This document shows, piece by piece, positions 13,790 through 24,242 of a DNA stretch of 64,000 nt. This DNA is from Hyperoplus lanceolatus (lineage: Eukaryota > Chordata > Actinopteri > Uranoscopiformes > Ammodytidae). The notes under the pieces were generated by a model. The model worked only from the letters and a program-made list of their open reading frames with translations, did not search any database and was not told the origin of the DNA. The position numbers were made by a program, and so were the translations under genes. The stretch covers positions 4,737,501 through 4,801,500 of the forward strand of contig CM049414.1 in NCBI GenBank assembly GCA_026929865.2, in the 5' to 3' direction. How positions within the stretch are numbered: position 1 is the stretch's first letter; each line of letters begins with the position of its first letter.

Positions 13790-14016
13790 AATAATGTGCA
13801 GTATTGGGCACTCCGTGGTGTAGTGGATAAAGCGCGTACCATATCGGCAACGGCCTTCGATGCAGTGGTCGCGGGTTCAAATCCGACCCGTGGACCTTTA
13901 CTTTAGGTCATCCCCCCTCTCTCTCTGTCTCCCCATTTCAACTCTGTACTATCTAATAAAGCTTGAAAAAAATGCCAAAAAATAATCAAAAAAAAATAAG
14001 TAATAATGTGCAGTAT
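13790..14016 (+). repeat. Complete tRNA-derived SINE with 15-bp target duplication
   Basis: A SINE at 13,805-14,001 is flanked by the perfect duplication AATAATGTGCAGTAT (13,790-13,804 and 14,002-14,016). The head GGGCACTCCGTGGTGTAGTG carries box A (TGGTGTAGTGGATAAAGC) and box B (GGGTTCAAATCC) of a pol III promoter. The body contains a CT-rich stretch, and the tail ends AATAAAGCTTG followed by A-rich sequence. The intact duplication points to a fairly recent insertion. The head is degenerate as a tRNA and no working tRNA is implied. Confidence 0.92.
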
Positions 14017-14310
14017 ATGTCTTTGTGAAAGCACCAATAAGATGGTAAAAGGTGAAGAGTTGCTGCTAAGGGGTGGAGCTGAAGTCCTCATTGTATGGGT
14101 AACGTAACACTGATATGAATGTTACTTGTGTTGTGGTGTGCTCATGTGGTGCTGAATGGAAGTGTTTGAGACCCTGTACGCCTGACCTTTCAGACGTCAG
14201 TGGAGTAGTCACACTGTCAAACAGTGAGTTCACAAAAAGCTTTTCACGATGCTCCCAAAAAATGACCAAGTGGTGCATCATGTGATCTTCAAGAGATCTT
14301 CTCAGTGATG

Positions 14311-14896
14311 GTTGTCACTAGCCTGGAAATCCAGACCCTGATATCTTGAACAATAGAGGGTCTGACCACGATCAATAGTAATTTCCAACTCAAGGGGCGG
14401 CTCCTACTCGCGCATTTCAAATGCCACTGCACGCAGTTGGATAGCACTACAACCAATCAGAGCGATGCACAAGGCGACGTAAGCCCCTTTCGTTTAGCGA
14501 ACAGCTGTTAAACTGTTAAATTAAACGTTTGCCGTTGTCGGTCGGCAAAATAGAACATTCCACTTACTTGCTAATGAAAGATTTGAGCCTCTTCCAAATC
14601 GTTGGACGGCAAAGCATCTCAAACTCACACAACATATCCGCAGCCATCTTTGATGTTTACTATCACGGCTTCGACGTCGCATGCACGTCACTGTCGTCAT
14701 CCGGTTACGTCCGCCCCAGAGTACCATACAAAGGGCTCTGGTGCGCCCATATTAGATAGAACCAATTGGAACCACCAGCCAGATTTCTGGCTTTCTTGAT
14801 AAAGCTTCAACGGAGCGTGTCCAGACCAACACGCGCAGCAAATTTAATTTGCCAGTGCCTAGTGGCAGGTCTGGGAATGCCAGGCTAGGTTGTCAC
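14311..14896. mobile_element. Non-autonomous hAT-like element with 8-bp target duplication
   Basis: A 570-bp element (14,319-14,888) is bounded by GTTGTCAC on both sides (14,311-14,318 and 14,889-14,896). The ends TAGCCTGGAAATCCAGACC and GGTCTGGGAATGCCAGGCTA are imperfect inverses of about 20 bp. An 8-bp duplication with short inverted repeats is the hallmark of the hAT superfamily. The interior frames (14,521-14,799) have no recognisable transposase, so it depends on another element's enzyme. Confidence 0.85.
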
Positions 14897-15179
14897 TTTA
14901 ACTTTTTCAGAATAGCCTCTTTGTTTATACATGCATTTTATTTATGTAATTTTAGGTTGCCTTTTGAATATCTGGCAGTGGACAACAGATGTAAACTAGC
15001 CTCTTAGGCTGACTCTGGCTCACTTACATTTTGACTGTTGATTAGTGCAATGTCCCTGAAATAAACCAATAAATGAATAAATAAATACAGAAAAGATCTC
15101 TCCCAGAGAAGTTACTTTCTCTCTCTTTGCCGCAGTTCAAAGAGCATCAGTTTTTTTCCATTGTGTCTGCAGGGAGGAT
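14897..15179. other. Intergenic; possible LINE/SINE tail
   Basis: Near 15,040-15,090 the words GTGCAATGTCCCTGAAATAA and repeated AATAAATA resemble the 3' tail of a retroposon. The body is too short to classify. Confidence 0.35.
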
Positions 15180-15352
15180 TGACTGTTCGATCCTAGGATC
15201 TGTTCACACCACTGTGAAGGTTAACCGCTGTGGGCTATGAATGCTTTTAAAGTGGAGCTGTCAACCGGAGGAACAACTCGTAACCGAGCGAGACTCAGTT
15301 CTGCAATTACTTTGGCTCTCTTGACGATTGGGAAAATGAGACTAGTGATGGC

Positions 15353-16051
15353 ATGGAGGCCATAGCGCAACAGCTGAAGGCAATCAATGGGAAAATTGAC
15401 TGCATGCAACAATCCGTGGAGAAGACGATTGAGGAGAAAATAAAGGGAATGAATATATCCCTGGAAAAACAATTAAATAGTCAAATTGACAGACTACGAA
15501 GTTCTTTAACTAAGCTGGCCGACGAAAACAGGGATGATTTGAAAGCAGAGATTGAGAAAAAATCTAAAGAGATTCAAGATAATATGGACTGTGAGATTGG
15601 TCAGCTGAGAACGAGAATTGAAAAAATGGAATCAAGCCTGCATTTGACTAAAATAAAGCAACCCAAATTTAACCCGGAGGTTTCCATCATGGTCACGGGG
15701 TTACCGTTCAGGGATGGAGAAATCGCTTTGGAGAGGGTGAAGTCGCTACTGTCGGACGGAATGCTGTGTGACCCGATGCCAGAGGTGGTGGCTGCGGAAC
15801 GTCTTCTGCCGAGGGGCCGTGGACCGGGGTTGATTAAAGTGGAGTTCGGCACGGTCCAAGACAAAGTTTCGGTTCTACGTCGGAAGCAGAAGTTAAAGGA
15901 AAGTGAAACATACGGCACAGTGTATCTGCGCTCAGCCAAATCTCATGCAGAGCGTTTAATTGATCTTAACTTCAGAACCATTCTGGCTGAGATGCCATCA
16001 GGAAAAGACTTTTTCGTGACTGGTAATGGACGAGTGATCAAGCGGGATTAG
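15353..16051 (+). CDS. LINE ORF1 protein, coiled coil plus RNA-binding-like domain
   Basis: An intact frame of 232 codons begins at the ATG in MEAIAQQLKAINGKIDCMQQ. Residues about 1-100 form a long, charged heptad-rich coiled coil (many E, K, I, L, ending IEKMESSLHLTK). Residues about 105-225 look like an RRM-type RNA-binding fold, starting VSIMVTGLPFRDGEIALERV and containing a basic stretch SVLRRKQKLKE. This arrangement is typical of LINE ORF1 proteins, which trimerise and coat the element's RNA. ORF2 follows about 90-150 bases downstream. No stop or frameshift interrupts this copy, unlike ORF2. Confidence 0.8.
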   Translation: MEAIAQQLKAINGKIDCMQQSVEKTIEEKIKGMNISLEKQLNSQIDRLRSSLTKLADENRDDLKAEIEKKSKEIQDNMDCEIGQLRTRIEKMESSLHLTKIKQPKFNPEVSIMVTGLPFRDGEIALERVKSLLSDGMLCDPMPEVVAAERLLPRGRGPGLIKVEFGTVQDKVSVLRRKQKLKESETYGTVYLRSAKSHAERLIDLNFRTILAEMPSGKDFFVTGNGRVIKRD

Positions 16052-17837
16052 GATAATGAAGCAAACTCGAGGAGGAGACCGAGGCAAGAGACGGAGCATA
16101 GACCTACCTGAAAAGATGCACCGACGCTGCAGCGGACAGGGGAAACACTTTCCCTTGTACATTGGAACATTAACGGATGGACTGTACGGAACTGTGAGTT
16201 AAGAACTGTTATTTTGAACTCTAACGAAACCCACTTAAAGGGACAGGACTCCATTGATTTAGAGGGCTATGTGTGGTTTGGCAATAACAGGGTTAAGCAC
16301 GTAAAGGCCCCTAAAGGTTCTGGGGGAGTGGGATTTTGTGTACGATCTGAGTTGTTAAAAATGTATAAAATCGAGGTTTTGGACAGAGAGATGCACGGAA
16401 TCCTTGGTTTACATTTTAAACATTTGCTGTCTGATAATTGTTTTGTTGTTTTCACATGTTATCTGCCCCCAGAAATGTCTCCTTGGGGAAGGGATGCATC
16501 AGGTTTTTTTGCTCATGCTGTATATGTAAGTGGAGATTTCAATAGTAGGGTGGGTAATGTGGATGACTACCTTAAAGAGATTGACGACGTTCCATTAAGA
16601 GTTGCACTTGATGAGTATCAACACAAACATGGTGAATCTTTAATTGAATTTCTAAGGGATTCTAAAATGTGTCTTATAAATGGGAGAATATGTCCGTTGG
16701 ACGATAATTATACTTCTGTGTCAATTAAAGGCAGTGGTAGATTATGTACTGGCAGCACATAATTGTTTAGAAAACTGTATTTCATTTAAAGTGCTAACGC
16801 CAAATCAATTAGTTGAAGCCACAGGTTGCATGGAGCTTATTGGGGAACACAGTAAATTACCTGATCATTCCTTATTAAATTTGACCTTTCATGTAGGGTG
16901 TGACATGTCCAAGTCTGATTCTATTGCCGAAGTGGAAAGTAAAATATATTATAAAAGACAGATATGTAGAACACTCCGAAATGATTTCCTTTGTTCAGAG
17001 TTGAGACGTTCAGCATTATTGGAGCTTTTGAATAGGTTGGAAGTATGTCACATAAACCAAAAAGAGCTGGACTGCTGGTATGAGGATTTATGCAAAGTAC
17101 TTTATAAGGAAATGGTAAAATACACACAGGATAAATATTCTACTCCAAAGTCAAAGAAAGCTCACAAAATAAGTAAACCTTACTGGAATAAAGAGTTACA
17201 AGACCTTTGGTATGACATGCACACTTCTGAGCGACTATTTTTAAAATGTAAGGGGAATAGAGCAGATAAACAGCACTTCTTAAATAACTTTAGGATGAGG
17301 CAACATGTATTTGATAAAAGATATCGGCTGTTTAAACGTAGATATGAAAGAGGTAAGGTTTTGCTTCTGGAACAGATTCAAACCTCCAATCCCCAAGGAT
17401 TCTGGAATGAGATTAATAAATTGGGACCTAGGCGGTCAAATAAAATTCCAATGGAGATATGGGGTGAAGATGGACACTTAGTAGATGATTGTGCACAGGT
17501 ACTTAACAAATGGGGAAAAGATTTTTCAGGATTATTTTCAAATGACACTGGAAGTTTTGTTGAACAATTCTATGCTAATGTCTGTGAAATAAAAAGTAGT
17601 CTAGAAGCAAAAATGCTTGGGGAAGAAATCCGAGATAATGAGGAGCTCAATGCAGAGATCTCTATATCGGAGGTCCAAAGAGTCATTAACATGGCTAAAC
17701 CCGGAAAAGCTACTGGTATAGAGGATCTTCCAAATGAAGTTTTGAAATCTCCCCAGTTGGTCCAAATGTTCCTAATATTATTTAAAAAATGTTTTGAAAC
17801 CAGTAAATTACCTTCGCTGTGGCAAAAATCTATTAAA

Positions 17838-19479
17838 AATCCTATGGTAACACTTTACAATAAGGTACACAAAATTGTAGTAGCTACTACATACCTACTA
17901 CATAGTTTTTTTTTTTGCGCTACCTATGTGTTAGGTAGCACAAAAAAAAAACCCTATGTGTTACCTACTACATAGTTTTTTTTTTTTCTACCTATGTGTT
18001 AGGTAGCACAAAAAAAAACCCTATGTGTTAGGTAGCACATAGGGGTTTTTTTTGTGCTACCTATGTGTTAGGTAGCACAAAAAAAAACCCTATGTGTTAC
18101 CTACTACATAGTTTTTTTTTTTTTGCGCTACCTATGTGTTAGGTAGCACAAAAAAAACCCTATGTGTTACCTACTACATAGTTTTTTTTTTTGCGCTACC
18201 TATGTGTTAGGTAGCACAAAAAAAAACCCTATGTGTTACCTACTACATAGTTTTTTTTTTTTTGCGCTACCTATGTGTTAGGTAGCACAAAAAAAAAACC
18301 CTATGTGTTACCTACTACATAGTTTTTTTTTTTGCGCTACCTATGTGTTAGGTAGCACAAAAAAAACCCTATGTGTTACCTACTACATAGTTTTTTTTTT
18401 GCGCTACCTATGTGTTAGGTAGCACAAAAAAAACCCTATGTGTTACCTACTACATAGTTTTTTTTTTTTTGCGCTACCTATGTGTTAGGTAGCACAAAAA
18501 AAAACCCTATGTGTTACCTACTATATAGTTTTTTTTTTTGTGCTACCTAACACATAGGTAGCGCAAAAAAAAAAACTATGTAGTAGGTAACACATAGGTT
18601 TTTTTTTGTGCTACCTAACACATAGGTAGCGCAAAAAAAAAAACTATGTAGTAGGTAACACATAGGGGTTTTTTTGTGCTAACTAACACATAGGTAGCGC
18701 AAAAAAAAAAACTATGTAGTAGGTAACACATAGGTTTTTTTTTGTGCTACCTAACACATAGGTAGCGCAAAAAAAAAAAACTATGTAGTAGGTAACACAT
18801 AGGGTTTTTTTTTTTGTGCTAACTAACACATAGGTAGCGCAAAAAAAAAAAACTATGTAGTAGACACATAGGGTTTTTTTTTTTGTGCTACCTAACACAT
18901 AGGTAGCACAAAAAAAAACCCTATGTGCTACCTAACACATAGGGGTTTTTTTTTGTGCTACCTAACACATAGGTAGCGAAAACAAAAACTATGTAGTAGG
19001 TAACACATAGGTTTTTTTTTTGTGCTACCTAACACATAGGTAGCGCAAAAAAAAAAAATGTAGTAGGTAACACAAAGGGGTTTTTTTTTTGTGCTAACTA
19101 ACACATAGGTAGCGCAAAAAAAAAAAATGTAGTAGGTAACACATAGGGTTTTTTTTTTGTGCTACCTAACACATAGGTAGCACAAAAAAAAAACCCTATG
19201 TGCTACCTAACACATAGGGTTTTTTTTTTTTGTGCTACCTAACACATAGGTAGCGCAAAAAAAAAAACTATGTAGTAGGTAACACATAGGGTTTTTTTTT
19301 TGTGCTACCTAACACATAGGTAGCACACAAAAAAAAAACCCTATGTGCTACCTAACACATAGGGGTTTTTTTTTTGTGCTACTTAACACATAGGTAGCGC
19401 AAAAAAAAAAACTATGTAGTAGGTATGTAGTAGCTACTACAATTTTGTGTACCTTATTGTAAAGTGTTACCAATCCTAT
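17838..19479. mobile_element. 1.6-kb fold-back element with opposed tandem arrays, inside the LINE
   Basis: The element spans 17,846-19,471 and is flanked by the direct repeat AATCCTAT (17,838-17,845 and 19,472-19,479). Removing one copy restores the LINE ORF2 frame (…KNPIPKSQKDD…). The ends GGTAACACTTTACAATAAGG and CCTTATTGTAAAGTGTTACC continue as near-perfect inverted repeats for about 60 bp up to CTACTACATAG. The interior is a unit of about 66-70 bp made of CTACTACATAG, a T tract (8-12), GCGCTACCTATGTGTTAGGT, AGCAC, an A tract (7-9) and CCCTATGTGTTAC. It occurs about nine times in one orientation to about 18,530, then about ten times inverted. No coding capacity. The 8-bp duplication suggests mobilisation by an hAT-type transposase. 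Confidence 0.92.
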
Positions 19480-20760
19480 TCCAAAATCCCAGAAGGATGA
19501 CCCTAGAGTGCCCCTTAATTACAGAGGTATCAGTCTAATGAGCACAGTCTATAAACTATACTCCACTCTGCTTAATGATAGGTTAACAACTTTTTTGGAG
19601 AAAGGAAACTTACTGGTTGAGGAACAGAATGGGTTCCGTAAGGAAAGGGCCTGTATTGATCATATTTACACAGTGTGTACAATAGTACGAAATAGATTGC
19701 ATGAGAATTGTTACATTGATTTTCAGAAAGCTTTTGACTAAATAAACAGAAACCTTCTTGCTTACAGGCTTATACAGAATGGTATAAATGGCAAATTTTA
19801 TCATGCAATCTGTTCCCTTTACAGTGCACCTGAGTCATGTGTGAGGGTGAATGAATTTCTTACAGACTGGTTTTTCACTTCCTCTGGTGTCAAGCAGGGA
19901 GATGCTTTATCGCCTACTCTCTTCGCTGTATATATAAATGATCTAGCCAATACAATTAAATCATTAGGATGTGGGGAACAGTTTGGAGGGGAAAACATTA
20001 GTGTACTTTTATATGCAGATGATATTATTTTGATGGCTGACTCAGAAGAAGATCTGCAAAGAATGCTCTCATGTGCAGAAGCTTGGTGCAGTAAATGGAG
20101 AATGACCATCAATGAAAAGAAAACAGAAATAATGCATTTTAGGAATCCTCGTTCTACTAGTACATTTCAATTTCATTTTGGAGAAAAAAAGCTGAACTAT
20201 ACAAAATGTTATAATACCTAGGATTATACCTGGATGAACATATGCATTTCACAAAGGGTACTACAGTTCTCTCTGAGTCAGCCAGCAGAGCTCTTGGTGG
20301 AGTTATAGGCAAAACTAAGATGCTGAAGGATATTGGTTTTTCTACATACACCAAACTTTTCCAGGCTTGTGTGTGTCCTGTGTTGGATTATGTGGCAGGG
20401 GTCTGGGGTTATAAAAACTTCCCCGGGAGTGAAAAAATCCAAAACAGGGCCATCCGATATTTTATGGGTGTTCATAAATTTGCACCAATACCAGCTACAA
20501 CTGGAGACATGGGGTGGGACTCCTGTAGGGAGCGTTGGAGTGTGTGTATTATGAGGTTGTGGAATAGGCTGTTGAGGATGGATGACAACAGAGTAGCCAA
20601 AAAGGTGTTTGAATGTGACATGCATAACATTGGAGGATGGGCAAGTGAGGTGTATGAATTATATGTGGGTCTGGGTTGTGGGGATGTCTTTACAGACAAA
20701 GTGTAAATTAATCTCAAAATAGGAAAATAATTGCTATCACTTGAAAAGAGAGAGACCTGT

Positions 20761-21275
20761 GCTGTGTCTGAAATCGCGCACTTCTTTACTTACACTTCCT
20801 TTTTTGAGTGCACTTTGCGCAAAACCGGAGAGTGTGCCAAAATGCAGTGCACTGTAAGTTCCTCGGTTGTGCACTCAAAACGGTCTAAAACTTGAGTGTG
20901 GAGCGATGGACACTTTCCACACTCAACAGCCGCCATCTTACCTACGTAGCGGAGAGGACGGGACACTCTAATCAAAATAGAGGAGCTTGAAGCAACTGTG
21001 GAGACGGACGCACTCTACAAAAGTTAAATTACACATTGTTTTTGTTTTTCCGCGATTTATGTTCCTGTTTTGGCTCTCGGTAACACAAGCAGAAAAAAAT
21101 ACCACAGAAGAAGAACCGTCAAAATGCAAAGTAATTTCCGTTAGGTGCGCGACGGCAGTTGGGACAGTACACTGTAGAAATGAGAGCACTGCGTCTATAA
21201 GTAAGTGTACTGTAGGGATAATAAAGTGCACTCAATGTAAGTGCACTTACCTAAGTGTGCGATTTCAGACACAGC
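20761..21275. mobile_element. MITE with CTGTGTCTGAAATCGC ends, inside the LINE
   Basis: The left end CTGTGTCTGAAATCGCGCAC is inverted at the right end as GTGTGCGATTTCAGACACAG (one small difference), enclosing about 515 bp of GC-richer sequence unrelated to the LINE. ORF2 homology stops just before it and resumes just after it at EVRGMPKLRTLCQ. The inverted similarity may include the outer GTG/CAC, so the edges are uncertain by about 3 bp. No target duplication was confirmed. The longest frame through it (20,987-21,700) fuses element and LINE sequence and is not a gene. Confidence 0.85.
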
Positions 21276-21872
21276 ACTGGATCTCTGAAGTGAGAGGTAT
21301 GCCTAAACTGCGTACTTTGTGTCAAATTAATCATCAATTTGGTACAGAGAACTATATTTTGTATAATTTGTCTAAAAGAAAGAGGTCCCTGTGTGCACAA
21401 ATTAGGTCAGGAATTCTCCCTTTACACATTGAGTCAGGCCGGTGGGTGGGCACTAGCGAGGAGAATAGGCTGTGTACTTTGTGTGAGCTTGAGGAAATTG
21501 AAAATGAAATTCATTTCATTTTTTATTGTCCGTTTTACCACGATTTGAGATTAAGTTTATTCAAGAAAGTCGATGTAAAAGAAGTTCATTATATGTGTGA
21601 TACTGATATGTTAGCTTGGCTGTTCCAATACAGAACTTTTTTAATTGCTGACTTTATTGAAAAGGCGTGGGCTAGGAGGAATATGTCTCTTTATGTTTAG
21701 TGTTTATTCGGTGCCGGATAATTTGTATTGTATTGTTTGTTTGTTTTCTGTTTCATGTTTGTACTACACGCTTTGTGTAGTTATAGCGGTGTCTTGTAAT
21801 CCTGTGTGGGATGGGCCACTTGTGTGGCATGACACGGAAATAAAAATATTATTCATTCATTCATTCATTCAA

Positions 21873-22567
21873 TACATTTCCAGGAAGGTGGTTTGGACTA
21901 TAATCAGTTGCAATTATTTCTCCTCAAAACACTGCAGGTATCTCAGGCCCCACAGCTGAACCAGAGCGTTATAAAAGATCACAACAATACAATGCAGAAT
22001 ACTGTTAGGTAACTACAGAACTGTAGGCTTGCTGGTAAATTAGACAGATATTTTGATACATGTACACAATTGTTTTTAAAAGCAGTCATTTCATAAAAGT
22101 TATCAATTTTTGTACTTTTACATATAAACCCTCCTAGCATATTTGCCTAAATCATATTTACTCTACTCTACTTTACTCTACATCTACTCTATTCTACATC
22201 TACTCTACTCTACATCTACTTTACCCTACTCTATAACCCTTAAAATATGACTTAGGCAATTATGCTATTAGCTCTCCTATTGTACTGGGGTCAATTTGAC
22301 CCCACAAGACAATTCTTTTTGCGTGAAAATATGTTTTTCATTCACCAAATGGTCTGAAAATGATAGGGGTTGTTCAGTACTATACTTTTGATGATTCAAT
22401 TAAATTTGAAGTGTTTTGATCAAATTATGGGTTTTCTATTTAATTTAATGACAACTGTTGAGCTCTGGGGTCAAAATGACCTCGCAGCACACAATGGTGC
22501 AATGGGGCAAAATGTCACACTATACTGCTTCTAACAGATGAAATACCCGCCCCCCTTCTTCTAACGG

Positions 22568-22570
<3 letters not shown>
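21873..22570. other. Intergenic, low-complexity stretches
   Basis: Contains an imperfect CTACTCTACAT-type tandem stretch at about 22,157-22,232. Facing words GGGGTCAATTTGACCCC (22,287) and GGGGTCAAAATGACC (22,467) may be the ends of a small decayed element. No gene. Confidence 0.4.
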
Positions 22571-22612
<42 letters not shown>

Positions 22613-22713
22613 ACCCACCCACACATGCACATACCTGTACGTGAGCACACACCCACGACGCACGCACGCACACACACACACACACACACACATATGAGCA
22701 TGAGCACAAACAC

Positions 22714-22770
<57 letters not shown>

Positions 22771-22800
22771 CACTCACCCCCCAAAAAAACACACACAGAC
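22571..22800. repeat. Compound (AC)n microsatellite
   Basis: Several AC arrays are separated by short unique words (CCCACCCACCC, ACGCACGC, ATATGAGCATGAGC). The interruptions suggest an older array that grew in pieces. Confidence 0.95.
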
Positions 22801-23347
22801 AGACCCAACACCTGTGCCTTTGATGTGTGGGGTCAAGCAATGGTTTAGAAAACAAAACAGATAGTTTCTCGCAGACTCTGCACCATTTCAAACCTTAGCA
22901 GCATGATCAGTAGGCAGCAGGCTTTACCTTAGAGGCTTGTGAGCTCATTTTGAACCAAGTTCAACAAAATGCAATGAAGTGAATCAGCAAAGATCAGTCC
23001 ATAACTACCTGCCTCGCATGCAACTGAGGGACAAATCGAGGGTGACTCACTTCTAAAAAGTTAATTTTCGAAAAGTTTTACGTGTTGTAATGTTGTGTTG
23101 TAATGTTTATTATGTCAGGTAATGAGTTAAGATACAGTTGAGTAAAAAACTGAAGTTAGTGATTATTTATACTTTTTGCCTTAGAAACAGTCAAACCAGG
23201 TGAGAACTGACCCCGCCTGGTTGGACTGTCTAAATCAGGGGTGGCCAACCAGTCAGAGACTAAGAGCCACATTTTTTACTGTGTTACTGCAAAGAGCCAC
23301 ATCGTACACACGGGTACACATGAACATCCCCCCATCCCTTCATCATA
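22801..23347. other. Intergenic, possible hAT-type end
   Basis: Near 23,238-23,300 the words GGGGTGGCCAACCAGTCAGA and AGAGCCACAT (twice) resemble ends of decayed hAT-type elements. No partner end was found and no gene is seen. Confidence 0.35.
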
Positions 23348-23362
23348 CACGCACACACACAC

Positions 23363-23393
<31 letters not shown>

Positions 23394-23394
23394 G
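23348..23394. repeat. (AC)n microsatellite
   Basis: About 23 AC units with two G substitutions, immediately left of a perfect hairpin. Confidence 0.95.
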
Positions 23395-23395
23395 A

Positions 23396-23430
23396 CCTCT
23401 GGTCAGTCAGATTTACTGACTGACCAGAGG
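23396..23430. repeat. Perfect 15-bp hairpin with 5-nt loop
   Basis: CCTCTGGTCAGTCAG (23,396-23,410) is the exact inverse of 23,416-23,430, around ATTTA. The next bases (GTCAGTCAGTAAAT, 23,429-23,442) invert the loop and second arm again, so the sequence zigzags as expected after template switching. Confidence 0.9.
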
Positions 23431-23520
23431 TCAGTCAGTAAATCCATCTGGTCCATCAAGACTCAAGAGTCACTCTCATCTCATCAGTCCATAAAACCTA
23501 TGAAAAATCTGTCTTCAGAT

Positions 23521-24113
23521 ATTACTTGGCCCAGTCTTGACGTTTCAACTTGTGTGTTTTGTTCAGTGGTGGTCGGGTTTCAGCCTTCCTTACCTTGGCC
23601 ATGTCTCTAAGCACTGAACACCTTGTACCTCCGCAGTTCTGGAATATGGCAGAACTGGAGGATAATGGGTTCCTGGTAGCTTCACGTTTGATTCTTCTCA
23701 AATCTTTGGCAGTTAATTTGCGTCTTTTTTTCTCAATACGTTTCTTGTGACCTTGTTGGCTATTTGCAACAAAACGTTTGATGGTTCTGTGCTCACGCCC
23801 CAATATCTTAGCAATTTCAAGAGTGCTGCATCCCTCTGAAAGACTTTTTACAATGTTTGACTTATCAGAGTCTGTTAAATCTCTTTTTTTAGCCCATTTT
23901 GCCTGAGAAAGAGAAACTGCCTAATAATTATGAACACCTTGATATAGAGTTGATCTCCTTAGGCCACACCCTCACTCATTACACAAATACACATCACCTG
24001 GTGTGCTTAAATCCAATAAGCACTTAGGTTTATACAGCTTGAAGTTGGGAAATATGCATAAAAACTATGATATGGCCAAAATCCTCACTTGCCTAATATT
24101 TGTGCACACAGTG
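23521..24113 (-). mobile_element. Truncated Tc1/mariner transposon (5' part, minus strand)
   Basis: The right edge ends …TGTGCACACAGTG next to TA (24,114-24,115), the classic Tc1/mariner end and target. Reading leftward on the minus strand, the sequence encodes the N-terminal helix-turn-helix part of a transposase: KRDLTDSDKSNIVKSLSEG, then CSTLEIAKILGREHRTIKRF, then a basic stretch KKRIEKKRRKLTAKDLRRIK. A start codon is not in clean frame with this protein (a slip near 23,895). Homology stops near 23,521, so the DDE catalytic half and the other inverted repeat are missing. Confidence 0.85.
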
Positions 24114-24242
24114 TATTATTCCTCTCTGCCAGAAATCATATTGACATTACTGACTTAAAAATATAGGATTAACAACACATTAATGAGTGAGGCATGGGTG
24201 ATTTTCGCCATGTACATGGACCACGGTACTGCACTTCCGAGT

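Larger units (their letters stand above)
16141..21700 (+). pseudogene. LINE ORF2 (endonuclease plus reverse transcriptase), broken
   Basis: The frame opens with an endonuclease-like start (WNINGWTVRNC near 16,162; NETHLKGQD near 16,220; YVSGDFNSRVG near 16,525). It goes on through linker sequence to the reverse transcriptase: LNYRGISLMSTVYKLYS (19,513), GVKQGDALSPTLFAVYINDL (about 19,888) and the catalytic LLYADDIILMAD (about 20,007). It ends with a Cys-containing C-terminal part (LCTLCELEEIENEIHFIFYC near 21,474). It is dead: a frameshift lies near 16,735, a stop replaces a codon at 19,739-19,741, another stop is at 20,704-20,706, some endonuclease sequence near 16,505-16,525 seems missing, and two DNA elements interrupt it. 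Confidence 0.85.
15180..21872 (+). mobile_element. LINE (non-LTR retrotransposon) carrying two nested insertions
   Basis: The order is 5' region, ORF1 (15,353-16,051), a short gap, ORF2 from about 16,140 to 21,700, a 3' UTR, and an (ATTC)n tail at about 21,851-21,872 after a GGAAATAAAAATATT end. Removing the fold-back element (17,846-19,471 plus one target copy) and the MITE at about 20,761-21,275 leaves a LINE of about 4.5 kb. ORF2 has an endonuclease-like start, a reverse transcriptase with the YADD catalytic motif and no RNase H that I can see. The clade is unresolved. The 5' boundary is approximate because no target duplication was identified. Confidence 0.85.

Noticed and set aside
13805-13890. 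tRNA gene candidate
   Set aside because: The boxes A and B belong to the head of a SINE with an A-rich tail and a 15-bp target duplication; the cloverleaf is degenerate.
18683-18898. 71-codon open frame on the minus strand
   Set aside because: It is only the translation of the repeated unit of the fold-back element (recurring YIVFFFCATYVL).
17900-19440. Regular direct repeats that might suggest a CRISPR-like array or a satellite
   Set aside because: There are no unique spacers, the unit is internally palindromic and the array reverses orientation in the middle. Terminal inverted repeats and a target duplication show a transposable element instead.
20987-21700. 237-codon open frame on the plus strand
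   Set aside because: It fuses MITE sequence with the tail of LINE ORF2 by chance. Only the part after about 21,290 is LINE protein.
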